Part shown: one piece after another, positions 16,729 to 26,062 of the stretch
Layout of the letters: the number at the start of each line of letters is the position of its first letter
Position numbering within the stretch: position 1 is the stretch's first letter
Assembly: GCA_958295515.1 (NCBI GenBank)
Contig: CATQGW010000001.1
Span: forward strand, 1 to 64,000
From: an uncultured Dehalococcoidia bacterium
GTDB lineage: Bacteria > Chloroflexota > Dehalococcoidia > Bin125
Direction of reading: 5' to 3'
Length of the DNA: 64,000 nucleotides
Made by a program: the position numbers and the translations under genes
The notes under the pieces: generated by a model
Databases searched by the model: none
Told to the model about the DNA's origin: nothing
What the model saw: the letters and a program-made list of their open reading frames with translations, nothing else

Positions 16729-17874
16729 ATGACCGACTGGGACGCAATCGTGATCGGCGCCGGCCCGGCGGGCGCGATCGCCGCCCGCCGGCTCGCCGCC
16801 GCAGGCGCGCGCACGCTGCTGCTGGAGAAGCAATCGCTCCCCCGCTACAAGGCCTGCGGCGGCGGCGTGCCTGCACGCGCCGAAGCGCTGCTCGGCATCC
16901 CCATCGCGCCCGTGGTTGAGGACACCGTCGACGCGATCGAGGTCAGCCGCTTTGGGGCGACCTGGTTCCGCAAGCGCTCCCCGCGCCCGCTGGCGTCGAT
17001 GGTGATGCGCGATCGCTTCGATGCATACCTCGCCGACGCCGCCACCGCCGCGGGCGCTGAGCTGCGAGACGACTGCCCCGCTCAGAGTGTTGCGGCGCAA
17101 CACGACCGCGTCGAGGTCGAGACACCGAACGGACGCGAGCGGGGGCAGTGGCTGCTCGTCGCCGACGGCGCGACCGGCCCCACCGCCCGCTCGTGCGGCT
17201 TCCCCATCAGCGGCGCGCGCAGCGCGGCCTACGAACTCGAGGTTGCAGCGCCCCAGGCGGCGCTCGAACGCTGGCGCAATGCCGCCAATGTCGATGTCGG
17301 CTACCGCCCCTGGGGTTACGGCTGGGTCTTTCCGAAAGAGCGCACACTCTCGATCGGGCTCGTGACCGCGCCCGCGCGCGGGCGCGCGATCCGCCGCCAG
17401 GCGCAGCGCTACCTCGACCGCCTCGGCCTCGCCGAGGCCCGGATCGAGCGCGTCGCCGGCCACCCCATCCGCTACCGCCGCAGCCGCAGCGAACCCGTCG
17501 CCCGGGGAGCGGCGCTGCTGCTCGGCGACGCCGCGGGACTGGCCGACGAATTCACCGCCGAAGGCATCGCCTACGCCGTCCACTCCGCCAACCTGGCCAC
17601 CGACGCAATCCTCAACAGCGACCGGCCAGCCGCGGCCTACAGCGCGGCGGTGAACAGCGAAATCCAGCCCGAGCTCGACGCTGCGCGCACGATCTCGCGC
17701 CTCTACTACTTCTGCGTCGCGGCCTGGCCCTGGCTTGCCCGCCACGCCTCGAACCTCGTCAACTACCTCTGGCGCGCCTTCTTCCGCGTGATGCGCGGCG
17801 AAAGCACCTACGCCGCCGAACTGCGCCGCTTGCCCGGCGGCGGCGCGGCACAGCGTCTGCTCGCCGCCTCATGA
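16729..17874 (+). CDS. Geranylgeranyl-reductase-family FAD oxidoreductase
   Basis: 381 residues. The N-terminal dinucleotide fold is DAIVIGAGPAGAIAARRLAA, followed by LPRYKACGGGVPARA (the P-R-K-CGG segment of the geranylgeranyl reductase family), VMRDRFDAYLADAA, and a second FAD contact LLLGDAAGLADEFTAEGIAYA. Such enzymes reduce isoprenoid double bonds in quinones, chlorophyll side chains or lipids. Its stop overlaps the nth start (ATGA). The substrate cannot be told from sequence. Confidence 0.85.
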   Translation: MTDWDAIVIGAGPAGAIAARRLAAAGARTLLLEKQSLPRYKACGGGVPARAEALLGIPIAPVVEDTVDAIEVSRFGATWFRKRSPRPLASMVMRDRFDAYLADAATAAGAELRDDCPAQSVAAQHDRVEVETPNGRERGQWLLVADGATGPTARSCGFPISGARSAAYELEVAAPQAALERWRNAANVDVGYRPWGYGWVFPKERTLSIGLVTAPARGRAIRRQAQRYLDRLGLAEARIERVAGHPIRYRRSRSEPVARGAALLLGDAAGLADEFTAEGIAYAVHSANLATDAILNSDRPAAAYSAAVNSEIQPELDAARTISRLYYFCVAAWPWLARHASNLVNYLWRAFFRVMRGESTYAAELRRLPGGGAAQRLLAAS

Positions 17875-18566
17875 GCGCCGCCAAGCCCCTCCGCCCGACG
17901 GCGATCATCAACCGGCTTGTCAAAGAGGCGCCGCTCACGCCCTGGCGTCCGACGCACGATCCGGTCACCGAACTGGTGCTCACGCTGCTTTCGCAAAACA
18001 CCTCCGACACCAACTCGGGACGCGCCTTCCAGCAGCTGCTCGCGCGCTACCCCGACTGGGACGCGGTGCTGGCCGCCGATCCCGACGAACTCGAAGACAC
18101 GATCCGCCCCGGCGGGCTCGCGCCCACCAAGGCGGCACGGATGCGCGATCTGCTCGCGCAGCTGCGCGAGCGGCTCGGCCCGGAATGGGACGCATCGATC
18201 CTCGCAACCATGCCGATCAGGGAAGCCAAGGAGTGGCTCGTCTCGTTGCCCGGCATCGGTCCCAAAACCGCCGCCTGCGTGCTGCTCTTCTCGCTGGGGC
18301 GTCCTGCGCTGCCCGTTGATACGCATGTCCACCGCGTCTCGCAGCGGCTCGGCCTGATTGATGCCAAGGTCAACGCCGTCAAGGCGCACGACGCGCTGGA
18401 GGCGCAGATGCCGACGGCGAAGTATTACGACTTCCACGTTTCGATCATTCGCCATGGACGCCGCGTCTGCCACGCGCGGCGGCCGCGCTGCTCCGACTGC
18501 GTGCTGCGCGACCGCTGCCCCAGCGCCGCCGACTTCGCCGCCGCGCTACCCTCCGCGCAGGAATAG
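17871..18566 (+). CDS. nth: Endonuclease III-like DNA glycosylase
   Basis: 231-residue base-excision repair enzyme. SLPGIGPKTAACVLLFSLGR is the helix-hairpin-helix with the catalytic Lys, LPVDTHVHRVSQRLG holds the catalytic Asp, and the C-terminal [4Fe-4S] loop is CHARRPRCSDCVLRDRC, with C-x6-C-x2-C-x5-C spacing. It removes oxidised pyrimidines and nicks at abasic sites. ATG 17871 overlaps the preceding stop. It is somewhat longer at the N-terminus than E. coli Nth, as in many Gram-positive and archaeal-type members. Confidence 0.92.
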   Translation: MSAAKPLRPTAIINRLVKEAPLTPWRPTHDPVTELVLTLLSQNTSDTNSGRAFQQLLARYPDWDAVLAADPDELEDTIRPGGLAPTKAARMRDLLAQLRERLGPEWDASILATMPIREAKEWLVSLPGIGPKTAACVLLFSLGRPALPVDTHVHRVSQRLGLIDAKVNAVKAHDALEAQMPTAKYYDFHVSIIRHGRRVCHARRPRCSDCVLRDRCPSAADFAAALPSAQE

Positions 18567-18582
18567 CCGACAGGAAACCGCA

Positions 18583-19533
18583 ATGCCGCTCACCCCCATT
18601 TCCCTCGACCAGCTCCGCAAAGTCGGCGTAGGCGTCCAGCGCCCCGAAGATGTCGTCGTCTCCCGCGACGGCCGCGTCTGGATGTCGGACCAGGCCAGCG
18701 CCGCCGCCGAAGCGCTGCCCGACGGCTCGCTCAACCGCGTGGGCGACGCCGGCGGTTCGCCGAACGGAATCAACATGGACCGCGAGGAGCGGATCATCAT
18801 CGCCAATGTCGGCGGTCTCGACGGCGACAGCGGCACAGGGCCGGTGCAACGGCTCAACACCGACACAGGCGAGGTCGAAGTGCTGGTCGACACCGTGGAC
18901 GGCATCCCGCTCGTCGCCTCCAACTACCCCCATATCGACTCGCAGGGGCGCATCTGGGTCACACACTCCACCTCGCGCTCAGGCGGCGATGCGTTCTCCG
19001 GCGAGCCGGACGGCTTCCTCTTCCGCATCGAGACCGACGGCTCCACGACGATGCTGGCCACCGAGATCGAGTTCGCCAACGGAATCACGCTCGATCCGAC
19101 CGAACAGAACGCCTACGTCTGCTCCACCACCGGTTGCCACGTGCTGCGCTTCCCGATTAACCCCGACGGGACGCTCGGCGAGCGCAAGGTCTATGGCCCG
19201 CAGCTCGGCAAAACGGTCGCCGACCTCGCCGCCATGCGCCCGCTCAACGCCGAGCAGCGCGGCGAACTCGGCCTCACCGACGGCTGCGGCTTCGACCAGG
19301 AAGGCAACCTCTGGGTCACCCTGCCGATGTCCAACAAGGTTGTTGCGATCACCCCCGGCGGCGAGGTGGTCACGATGATTGCGGACCTCGAGGGGACGAT
19401 TATGCAAGCCCCCACCAACGTCAGCTGGGGCGGCGCGGACATGCAAGACCTCTACATCGGCAGCATCCGCAGCGACTACGTCGTCCACGCCCGCAGCCCG
19501 ATCCCCGGCGAGCCCCTCATCCACCAGCGCTAA
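18583..19533 (+). CDS. SMP-30/gluconolactonase-like beta-propeller protein
   Basis: 316 residues with repeated propeller blades: RPEDVVVSRDGRVWMSD, GSPNGINMDREERIIIANVG, YPHIDSQGRIWVTHST, FANGITLDPTEQNAYVCST and LTDGCGFDQEGNLWVTLPMS. These match the SMP-30/LRE family of metal-dependent lactonases and related hydrolases. There is no signal peptide, so it is probably cytoplasmic. It begins 16 bases after nth and is likely cotranscribed. The substrate is unknown. A paired R1 repeat follows its stop. Confidence 0.8.
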   Translation: MPLTPISLDQLRKVGVGVQRPEDVVVSRDGRVWMSDQASAAAEALPDGSLNRVGDAGGSPNGINMDREERIIIANVGGLDGDSGTGPVQRLNTDTGEVEVLVDTVDGIPLVASNYPHIDSQGRIWVTHSTSRSGGDAFSGEPDGFLFRIETDGSTTMLATEIEFANGITLDPTEQNAYVCSTTGCHVLRFPINPDGTLGERKVYGPQLGKTVADLAAMRPLNAEQRGELGLTDGCGFDQEGNLWVTLPMSNKVVAITPGGEVVTMIADLEGTIMQAPTNVSWGGADMQDLYIGSIRSDYVVHARSPIPGEPLIHQR

Positions 19534-19541
19534 CCCCTTTC

Positions 19542-19624
19542 CGTCATTCCCGCCCTTGAGTGGGAATCTCGTGGCGGGGCTTTGGGGGTCGGACGGGGAG
19601 ATTCCCGCTTTCGCGGGAATGACG
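19542..19624. repeat. REP-like element, family R1, paired palindromes
   Basis: CGTCATTCCCGCCCTTGAGT followed by GGGAATCTC at the left, and GATTCCCGCTTTCGCGGGAA then TGACGG at the right. It has the same mirrored two-palindrome structure as 3524-3603, here between convergent genes, where it may also act as a terminator. Confidence 0.85.
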
Positions 19625-19639
19625 GAGGGACAGGAGTGG

Positions 19640-20683
19640 TTATTCGGCGTTGAGTTCGCTGATGAGCGACATCAGGCGCTCCAGGTTGGCGAGACGCTCG
19701 CGCACGGTTGCGCCCTCGACGCCGGCGCGGAAGGTGTCGACGCCGGCGTCTTGGTAGAGGCGGAGCCGCTCTTTGACCTCTTGGTCGTTGCCGATGCAGT
19801 TGATTTTGAGCGCGAGTTCGACGGGGACGCGGTCGCGGGCGGTGTCGCGGTCGCCCTCGATCCAGAGGCGCTGGACCTCTTTGGCGGAGTCGGCCCAGCC
19901 CTGGCGGCAGAAGGCGTCGTTGTAGAAGTTGGTGGTGGCGGAGCCCATCGCTCCGAGCGTGAAAGCGATGCCGCGGGCGTGCTCTGCGGCGACGCGCTCG
20001 ACATCGTCGGTGAAGACGACTGCGCCGCCGACTTCGAGGTCGATGTCGTCGAGGCTGCGGCCGGCGCGCTCCGCGCCGGTGCGGATGTCGTCGAAGAAGA
20101 CATCCGCGGTTTCGGGGATGAAGCTGGTGCCGAGCCAGCCGTCGGCGATTTCGCCGCAGAGTTGGAGGCTGCGCTGTCCGAGCGAGGCGAGGTAGATGGG
20201 CGGCGGCTGGCAGGGCGGCGAGCCGGTGCGGATCGCTTTGCCTTCGCCGCCGGGCAGCGGCAGGGTGTAGTGGCGTCCGTCGTGGACGAGCCGCTCGCCG
20301 TTGCAGACCTTGCGCACGATTTCGGCGGTTTCGGCGAGGCGGCTGACCGCGCCGGCGAAGGGGACGCCGTGCCAGCCCTCGACGACCTGCGGGCCGCTGG
20401 TGCCGAGTCCGAGCCGGAAGCGTCCGTCGGACATCGACTGGAGGCTCATCGCGGTCATGCCGACCAGGGCGGGGGTGCGGGTGCCGCCCTGGATGATCCC
20501 GGTGCCGAGGCCGATGGTCTCGGTGCGGGCGGCGAGGTAGGCGAGCGGGGTGATGCCGTCGTAGCCCCAGGCTTCGGCGGACCAGATGGTGTCGACGCCG
20601 AGTTTTTCGGCCTCCTGGGCGTAGAGGGCGGCGCTGTCCCAGTCGTCGATGTGGTCGCGGTGCAGTCCGATGGCGACTTTCAT
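19640..20683 (-). CDS. LLM-class F420-dependent oxidoreductase
   Basis: 347-residue luciferase-like monooxygenase fold. The N-terminus MKVAIGLHRDHI, then DTIWSAEAWGYDGITPLAYL, TIGLGTGIIQGGTRTP and GRFRLGLGTSGPQVVEGWHG, is the pattern of F420-dependent LLM enzymes in actinobacteria and Chloroflexota. The insert PPIYLASLGQRSLQLCGEIA is the usual active-site strand. ATG 20683 is chosen because it gives the canonical first strand; it overlaps the upstream DinB stop by four bases. Substrate unknown. Confidence 0.85.
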   Translation of the reverse strand: MKVAIGLHRDHIDDWDSAALYAQEAEKLGVDTIWSAEAWGYDGITPLAYLAARTETIGLGTGIIQGGTRTPALVGMTAMSLQSMSDGRFRLGLGTSGPQVVEGWHGVPFAGAVSRLAETAEIVRKVCNGERLVHDGRHYTLPLPGGEGKAIRTGSPPCQPPPIYLASLGQRSLQLCGEIADGWLGTSFIPETADVFFDDIRTGAERAGRSLDDIDLEVGGAVVFTDDVERVAAEHARGIAFTLGAMGSATTNFYNDAFCRQGWADSAKEVQRLWIEGDRDTARDRVPVELALKINCIGNDQEVKERLRLYQDAGVDTFRAGVEGATVRERLANLERLMSLISELNAE

Positions 20684-21228
20684 GCGGGGAATCCGTCCTG
20701 CGCCTGGATGGCGGCGACCTGTCGGGCGTGGTCCTGGTCGTGGACGCGCTGGAAGAGGAACCAGGCGCGCCCGTGCAGGGGACCGAAGAAGCCGTGGGCG
20801 ACGCGGCGCTCGAGATTGGGCGGTTCGGGCACGTTGCGGGTGACGCCGGCGAAGGTGATCGAGTCCTCGGTGAGGGCGTTGAGCAGGTCGGGCCATTCGA
20901 GTTGGGCTTCACGGCGCTCGGGATCGACGGCGCCGATCGCCTGCGCCTCGGTGTTGGGCTTGCGGCCCTGCGAGAGCGCTTCGACCAGCTCGTAGGTACG
21001 CCGCGAGCCGTCGAGCACGTGCTGGGCGACCTCGGCGATCGACCAGTCGTCCTCGGCGGGCTTCCAGGCGGCCTGCTCGGGGGTGACGCGGGCGACGGCG
21101 TTGAGGAACTCGAGGCGTCCGGCGACGACGCGGGGCCAGAGTTCGAGCCAGGTGTATTTCTCGGCCTGGCCGAGCATGTAGTCGGCGACGCGGCTGCGTT
21201 CGTCGTCGCTGATCGGTCGTTGCGGCAT
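20680..21228 (-). CDS. DinB-superfamily protein
   Basis: 182 residues. EDDWSIAEVAQHVLDGSRRT (about residues 59-78) and RVHDQDHARQVAAI near the C-terminus supply the three-His metal site of DinB-like four-helix proteins. It lies between an enoyl-CoA hydratase and an LLM oxidoreductase, overlapping the latter by four bases, so the three minus-strand genes (22070 to 19640) form an operon. No specific reaction can be assigned. Confidence 0.78.
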   Translation of the reverse strand: MPQRPISDDERSRVADYMLGQAEKYTWLELWPRVVAGRLEFLNAVARVTPEQAAWKPAEDDWSIAEVAQHVLDGSRRTYELVEALSQGRKPNTEAQAIGAVDPERREAQLEWPDLLNALTEDSITFAGVTRNVPEPPNLERRVAHGFFGPLHGRAWFLFQRVHDQDHARQVAAIQAQDGFPA

Positions 21229-21242
21229 GGCGATGCTCCCGG

Positions 21243-22070
21243 CTAGCGGCCCTGGAACTCGGGCTCGCGCTTTTCCATGAAGGCGCGCACGCCTTCCTTG
21301 AAGTCGTCGGAGCGGAAGAGCGGCAGCAGCTGGAGGTAGATGTGGTCGACGGCGGCCTCGAACGGCTCGTCCATACCCAGCCGCATCATGCGCTTGGTGG
21401 CCTGCACCGAGAGCGGAGCGTTGGCGGCGATCTCCTCGGCCAGTTCGAGGGTGATTTCCATCAGCTGGTCATGAGGCACGACCTGATTGACGAGGCCGGC
21501 GTCGAGCGATTCCTGAGCGTCGAGCACGCGCCCGAGGAAGGCGACCTCGGCGGCTTTGGCCCAGCCCAGCAGACGAGGCAAAATCCAGGTGCCGCCGCTT
21601 TCGGGCAGGACGCCGCGGCGGGCGAAGACGGCGCCCATCTTGGCGCGGTCGCTGGCGATGCGGATATCGCAGAGCAGCGCCATATCCATGCCGTAGCCGG
21701 CGGCGGGGCCGTTGAGCGCGCAGAGAATGGGCTTGTCCATCTTGTTGAGCACGACGGGCGGGGCGTCGCGCAGGTCGAAGAGCGAGTAGCCGGGCGCGGC
21801 AGGGGCGGGGCTGTCGTCGCCTGCGCCCATCCGCGCCTGCTGGTCGACCAGGTCGAGCCCGGCGCAGAAGCCGCGGCCGGCGCCGGTGAGCACGATCACG
21901 CGAATTTCGGGATCGCGCTGGCAGGCGATCAGCTGCTCGGAGACGGCGGCCAGCATCGTGCCGGTGATGGCGTTGAGCCGCTCCGGTCGGTTGAGGGTGA
22001 TGATCCCGATATGTCCGCGCTGCTCGAAGAGCAGCTCTTCGGTCATCGCGGGCGCTTCGGCGGTGGTCAT
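21243..22070 (-). CDS. Enoyl-CoA hydratase/isomerase family protein
   Basis: 275-residue crotonase. GIITLNRPERLNAITGTML, GAGRGFCAGLDLVDQQARMG and CALNGPAAGYGMDMALLCDI give the CoA-binding and oxyanion regions, and ARRGVLPESGGTWILPRLLG retains a Glu at the catalytic region. Likely first gene of a three-gene unit with the DinB and LLM genes. Similar in length to the copy at 9173, but different in the active-site loop. Confidence 0.9.
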   Translation of the reverse strand: MTTAEAPAMTEELLFEQRGHIGIITLNRPERLNAITGTMLAAVSEQLIACQRDPEIRVIVLTGAGRGFCAGLDLVDQQARMGAGDDSPAPAAPGYSLFDLRDAPPVVLNKMDKPILCALNGPAAGYGMDMALLCDIRIASDRAKMGAVFARRGVLPESGGTWILPRLLGWAKAAEVAFLGRVLDAQESLDAGLVNQVVPHDQLMEITLELAEEIAANAPLSVQATKRMMRLGMDEPFEAAVDHIYLQLLPLFRSDDFKEGVRAFMEKREPEFQGR

Positions 22071-22098
22071 GGGCGTCCTGTTCGTTGCGTGTTGCAGT

Positions 22099-24528
22099 CT
22101 ACTTGGCGACCGCGAGGGCCGGTTCGAGGGCGCTGAACGCGAACTCGCCGCCGTCGTGATCCACGCGAATCACTCCATGCTCGGGGAACTCCCCCGTCAG
22201 CAGCAGCTTGCTCAGGGGGTTCTCGATCCGCCGCTGGAAGACGCGCCGCAGCGGGCGCGCGCCGAAGGCCGGGTCGTCGCCCTCTGCGGCCAGCGCGCGT
22301 CGCGCGGAGTCGGTCAGCTCGAGGCTGCGGTTCAACTCGGCCAGTCGCCCGGACTCCTCCGCGGCGATCAGCTCCACGATTTGCAGCAGCTCCGCCTCGC
22401 TGAGCGGGTCGAAGACTACGACCTCATCGATGCGGTTGAGGAATTCGGGGCGGAAGAAGTCGCGCAGGGCGCGGTCGGCGCGGCGCGATTCCTCCTCGTG
22501 CGCCTCGCGCCCGAAGCCGACTGCGGTCTGCAAACGGCTGGCGGTGCCGAGGTTGCTGGTCATGATCACGACGGTGTTGCGGAAATCGACGGTGCGGCCC
22601 TGGCCGTCGGTGATCCGACCGTCGTCGAGCACCTGGAGGAGCAGGTTGAAGACATCGGGGTGAGCCTTTTCGATTTCGTCGAGCAGGATCACGCGGAAGG
22701 GGCGGCGGCGGACGAGTTCGGTGAGTCCGCCGCCGTCGTCGTAGCCGATGTAGCCGGGCGGCGCGCCGATGATTCGGCTGAGTGTGTGGCGCTCCTGGTA
22801 TTCGGACATATCGAGCCGAACGAGCGCGTCCTCGGTGTCGAAGAGCAGTTCGGCGAGCGCTTTGGCCAGCTCGGTTTTGCCGACGCCGGTGGGGCCGACG
22901 AAGATGAACGAACCCATCGGGCGGGTGGGGTCTTTGAGTCCGGCGTGGGCGCGGCGCATCGCGTCGGCGACGACGGCCACGGCGGCGTGCTGACCGATCA
23001 CGCGGCGATGCAGATCGTCCTCGATGCGCAGCAGGCGGCTCTGGTCGTCGGCCAGCATGCGCGAGACGGGGATACCGGTCATTTCGCCGACGAGTTCGGC
23101 GATGTCGGTCTCGAGCACCTCCTCGCGCTGCGGGTGCTCGGTGTCCCAGGAGAGCCGCGCGTCGCGGTACGTCTGTTGAATTTGCAGCAGCTCCTGCTTG
23201 ATCCGCGCGGCGGCTTCATAGTCCTCGCGCTGGGCGGCGGCCTCCTGTTCGTCGCGCAGCTCGTCGACGCGGCGCTGGAGTTGGGCTACGCCGTCGGACG
23301 GGGCCTGATTGGCGATCACCAGCCGCGAGGCGGCTTCGTCCATCAGGTCGATCGCCTTGTCGGGCAGGCGGCGCTCGGTCAGGTAGCGGTGGCTGAGCCG
23401 GGCTGCGGCGTCCAGCGCCGCGTCGGCGATTTCGACCTTGTGGTGGGCTTCGTAGCGCGGGCGGATCGCGCGCAGGATTTCGATGGTGTCGTCGATCGAG
23501 GGTTCGTCGAGGTAGACGGGTGCGAAGCGGCGCTCGAGCGCGGCATCTTTTTCGATTTGCTTGCGGTATTCGTCGAGGGTGGTCGCGCCGACGACACGCA
23601 GCTCGCCGCGCGCGAGGGGCGGCTTGAGCATATTGGCAGCGTCGATCGCGCCCTCGGCGGCGCCGGCCCCCACGACGGTGTGCAGCTCGTCGATGAAGAG
23701 CATGATTTCGCCGTTGGCGTCGCGCACCTCGTCGATCACCGACTGGAGGCGCTCTTCGAACTCGCCACGGAATTTCGCGCCGGCCAGGAGCGTGCCCATG
23801 TCGAGCGCGAGGAGGCGCTTGCCGCGCAGGGTTTGCGGCACATCGTCCTCGGCGATGCGCTGGGCGAGGCCTTCGGCCACGGCCGTCTTGCCCACGCCGG
23901 CCTCGCCGATGATCACCGGGTTGTTCTTGGTGCGGCGGTTGAGGATCTGGAGCACGCGGCGGATTTCGCCCTCGCGCCCGATCACCGGATCCAGCTTGCC
24001 CTCGGCGGCGAGGCGGGTGATGTCGGTCGCGTAGCGGGCCAGGGCGTTGTATTTCGACTCTGCCTTGGGGTCGTCGACGCGGCGGTTGCCGCGGATCTGC
24101 TGGAGCGCGGCGTAGAGCCGCTCGGCGGTGATTCGGTGTGCGCGCAGAATCTGCGCCGCGTCGCCGTCGGCCACTCCGGCGGTGGCGATCAGCAGGTGTT
24201 CGACCCCCACGTACTCATCGTTGAGCCGCTGCGCCTCGACATTGGCGCGTTCGAGCAGCTGAGCGATGCGCGGGGTGACGGTCAGCTGCAGCACGTCGTA
24301 GGAGAGCTGGGGCGTCCGGTCCAGCACAGTGTCGGCGTCGCGCCGCAGCGCCGCGCGGTCGACTTCGAGCGCGTCGAGCAGCTGCGCGGCGAGGCCGCCC
24401 TCGACGGCGGCGATGCCGGCCAGCAGATGCTCGACATCCCACTGCGCGTGGCGCTTTTCGCGCACCAGCTGCTGGCTCCGGCCGAGCAGCTGGCGGGCCT
24501 GTTCGGTGAAACGGTCGTTGCGCATCAT
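22099..24528 (-). CDS. clpC: ClpC-type AAA+ unfoldase
   Basis: 809-residue Clp/Hsp100 ATPase. The N-terminal double Clp repeat (residues 1-150) is followed by AAA1 with Walker A GEAGVGKT and [15 protein letters not shown] short middle domain includes a UVR-like helix ([20 protein letters not shown]), which favours ClpC over ClpB. AAA2 has [34 protein letters not shown] and [15 protein letters not shown]. It would feed ClpP or act as a disaggregase. It sits 5 bases downstream of hspR in a dnaJ-hspR-clp unit. A ClpS adaptor gene is at 52059. Confidence 0.9.
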   Translation of the reverse strand: MMRNDRFTEQARQLLGRSQQLVREKRHAQWDVEHLLAGIAAVEGGLAAQLLDALEVDRAALRRDADTVLDRTPQLSYDVLQLTVTPRIAQLLERANVEAQRLNDEYVGVEHLLIATAGVADGDAAQILRAHRITAERLYAALQQIRGNRRVDDPKAESKYNALARYATDITRLAAEGKLDPVIGREGEIRRVLQILNRRTKNNPVIIGEAGVGKTAVAEGLAQRIAEDDVPQTLRGKRLLALDMGTLLAGAKFRGEFEERLQSVIDEVRDANGEIMLFIDELHTVVGAGAAEGAIDAANMLKPPLARGELRVVGATTLDEYRKQIEKDAALERRFAPVYLDEPSIDDTIEILRAIRPRYEAHHKVEIADAALDAAARLSHRYLTERRLPDKAIDLMDEAASRLVIANQAPSDGVAQLQRRVDELRDEQEAAAQREDYEAAARIKQELLQIQQTYRDARLSWDTEHPQREEVLETDIAELVGEMTGIPVSRMLADDQSRLLRIEDDLHRRVIGQHAAVAVVADAMRRAHAGLKDPTRPMGSFIFVGPTGVGKTELAKALAELLFDTEDALVRLDMSEYQERHTLSRIIGAPPGYIGYDDGGGLTELVRRRPFRVILLDEIEKAHPDVFNLLLQVLDDGRITDGQGRTVDFRNTVVIMTSNLGTASRLQTAVGFGREAHEEESRRADRALRDFFRPEFLNRIDEVVVFDPLSEAELLQIVELIAAEESGRLAELNRSLELTDSARRALAAEGDDPAFGARPLRRVFQRRIENPLSKLLLTGEFPEHGVIRVDHDGGEFAFSALEPALAVAK

Positions 24529-24533
24529 GGCGT

Positions 24534-24896
24534 CTACTCCCTTCGGGGGTTGCGGCGTCGGCCGGGTTGGAGTCGCGGGACGGCGGGCAGCTGCCGGTCG
24601 CGCTGGCGCTGGAGGGCGTCGCGCAGGGCGGCGTTTTCGGCCTCCAGCTCGGAAATCTGCTCGCGCATCCGCAGGATGATGTCCGCGCCGGCGACATTGA
24701 CGCCGAGTTCGCTGATCAGGCGGCGGATCAGCCGCAGGCGCGCAATGTCGGCCTCGGAGTAGATGCGCTGGCGTCCGGCCGAGCGAGCGGGGCGGATCAA
24801 CCCCTCGCGCTCGTAGCCGCGCAGCGTCTGCTGGTGGACGCCGACCAGCTGGGCGGCGATGCGCATCGTGAAGATCGGGGCGGTGTCGTCGGGCAT
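24534..24896 (-). CDS. hspR: HspR-like MerR-family heat-shock repressor
   Basis: 120 residues. A MerR-type helix-turn-helix, FTMRIAAQLVGVHQQTLRGY, is followed by EREGLIRPARSAGRQRIYSE and a coiled coil (MREQISELEAENAALRDAL). This matches HspR, which represses chaperone genes by binding HAIR inverted repeats, with DnaK or DnaJ as co-repressor. It lies between dnaJ (TGATG overlap) and clpC, the classical arrangement. A HAIR-like site is found upstream of dnaJ at 25948-25968. Confidence 0.88.
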   Translation of the reverse strand: MPDDTAPIFTMRIAAQLVGVHQQTLRGYEREGLIRPARSAGRQRIYSEADIARLRLIRRLISELGVNVAGADIILRMREQISELEAENAALRDALQRQRDRQLPAVPRLQPGRRRNPRRE

Positions 24897-25894
24897 CAGG
24901 CGTCGCTCTCGTCGGGTTGCGCGGGCTGCTCCAGGTCGCGGAGTTGTCGGAACAGCGCCAGCTGTTCCGGCGTCAGTGGTTCGGGCAGCTGTAGGCGGAC
25001 ACGGGCGAGCAGGTCGCCGCGCTTGCCGCCTTTGCGGCCTTGCAGCCTGGGCATGCCCTGGCCGGCGAGACGGAAGACGCGCCCGTTCTGTGCGCCCTGC
25101 GGAATGCGCAGCGCGACGCGCCCGGTGATGGTGGGGACGGTCACCTCGCCGCCCAACGCGGCGGTGGCGATGGGGACGGGGACATCGGTGTAGAGGTCGT
25201 CGCCCTTGCGCTCGAAGCGGGGATCCTCCTCAACGGTGATCACGAGATAGAGGTCGCCGCTCGGCCCGCCGGGCGCGCCGCCGCCCTTGCCCTTGACTTT
25301 TACGCGGCTGCCATTGGCGACGCCCGGGGGGATTTTGACCTCGATGCGGGAGAAGCGCGGCCCGTCGGCGTCCGGCGAGGCGCGCGGCGTCTGGATGGTG
25401 CGCGTGGTGCCGCTGAAGGCCTCGCGCAGGCTGACCGTTACGGGGTGCTCGACATCGCGCGTCGGCGGCGCAGTGGGGGCGCGGTTGCTGAAGAGTCCCT
25501 CGAAGAGGTCGCCGAGGTCGGCGCCACCGCCGGAGAAGCTGAAGCGGGCTCCGCCCGGCTGCCCGCCGTGCTGATCAAACGCGCCGAACGGTCCGAAGCC
25601 GCCGCCGGGTTGTTGGCTGTCCGGCCGGAACCCGAACGCGCCGTTGCGCTCCATCTCTTCGAGCTGCTCGGCGTGCTCCCAGCGCTCGCCCCATTTGTCG
25701 TAGGCGGCGCGCTTCTTGTCGTCGCCGAGCACATCGTGCGCGGCGTTGATCTGCTTGAACCGGTCTTCGCTCTCGGTGTCGTCGCCGGCCACATCGGGGT
25801 GGTAGCGGCGCGCCAGCCGCCGATAGGCCGACTGGATGTCTTTCTGCGCGGCGTTGCGGGGGACGCCGAGAACCTCGTAGAAATCGGCGGACAT
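24896..25894 (-). CDS. dnaJ: DnaJ/CbpA-type co-chaperone
   Basis: 332 residues from ATG 25894. J domain DFYEVLGVPRNAAQKDIQSA with HPD in RRYHPDVAGDD, then a Gly/Phe-rich linker (about 90-135), then two C-terminal substrate-binding domains (VKIPPGVANGSRVKVKGKG and LRIPQGAQNGRVFRLAGQGM). The zinc-finger CxxCxGxG repeats are absent, so this is the CbpA-like type. It stimulates DnaK, which is not in the window. First gene of the dnaJ-hspR-clpC unit; an in-frame upstream ATG at 25918 would add eight atypical residues and is rejected. Confidence 0.9.
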   Translation of the reverse strand: MSADFYEVLGVPRNAAQKDIQSAYRRLARRYHPDVAGDDTESEDRFKQINAAHDVLGDDKKRAAYDKWGERWEHAEQLEEMERNGAFGFRPDSQQPGGGFGPFGAFDQHGGQPGGARFSFSGGGADLGDLFEGLFSNRAPTAPPTRDVEHPVTVSLREAFSGTTRTIQTPRASPDADGPRFSRIEVKIPPGVANGSRVKVKGKGGGAPGGPSGDLYLVITVEEDPRFERKGDDLYTDVPVPIATAALGGEVTVPTITGRVALRIPQGAQNGRVFRLAGQGMPRLQGRKGGKRGDLLARVRLQLPEPLTPEQLALFRQLRDLEQPAQPDESDA

Positions 25895-25947
25895 GGTGTG
25901 CTCCAACGCTGAACGCAAGGATATCAGGGATATCGAGCGTCAGAATA

Positions 25948-25968
25948 GTTGATTAGTAAACACTCAGA
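25948..25968. promoter_or_regulatory. HAIR-like HspR operator
   Basis: GTTGATT, seven-base spacer AGTAAAC, then ACTCAGA. Each half agrees with the HAIR consensus (CTTGAGT-N7-ACTCAAG) at five of seven positions and the spacer length is exact. It lies in the AT-rich gap between divergent dnaJ (54 bases away) and hsp20, immediately upstream of the hsp20 -35 box. Confidence 0.6.
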
Positions 25969-25972
25969 TTTA

Positions 25973-26001
25973 TTGACATGATCCTGGCATCGACGTAGAT
26001 T
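25973..26001 (+). promoter_or_regulatory. Sigma-70-type promoter of hsp20
   Basis: -35 TTGACA at 25973-25978, 17-base spacer, -10 TAGATT at 25996-26001. The start codon of hsp20 is 62 bases after the -10. The region is strikingly AT-rich for this genome. Confidence 0.65.
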
Positions 26002-26062
26002 TGGCTCATCAGCGACGCCGCACCACACCAGCAGACGGCGGCGCGAGAAAGGGAAGAGACAG

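Noticed and set aside
21886-24762. 958-codon open frame on the plus strand
   Set aside because: It is antisense to clpC and hspR, whose motifs are complete; long antisense frames are expected at this GC content and codon bias.
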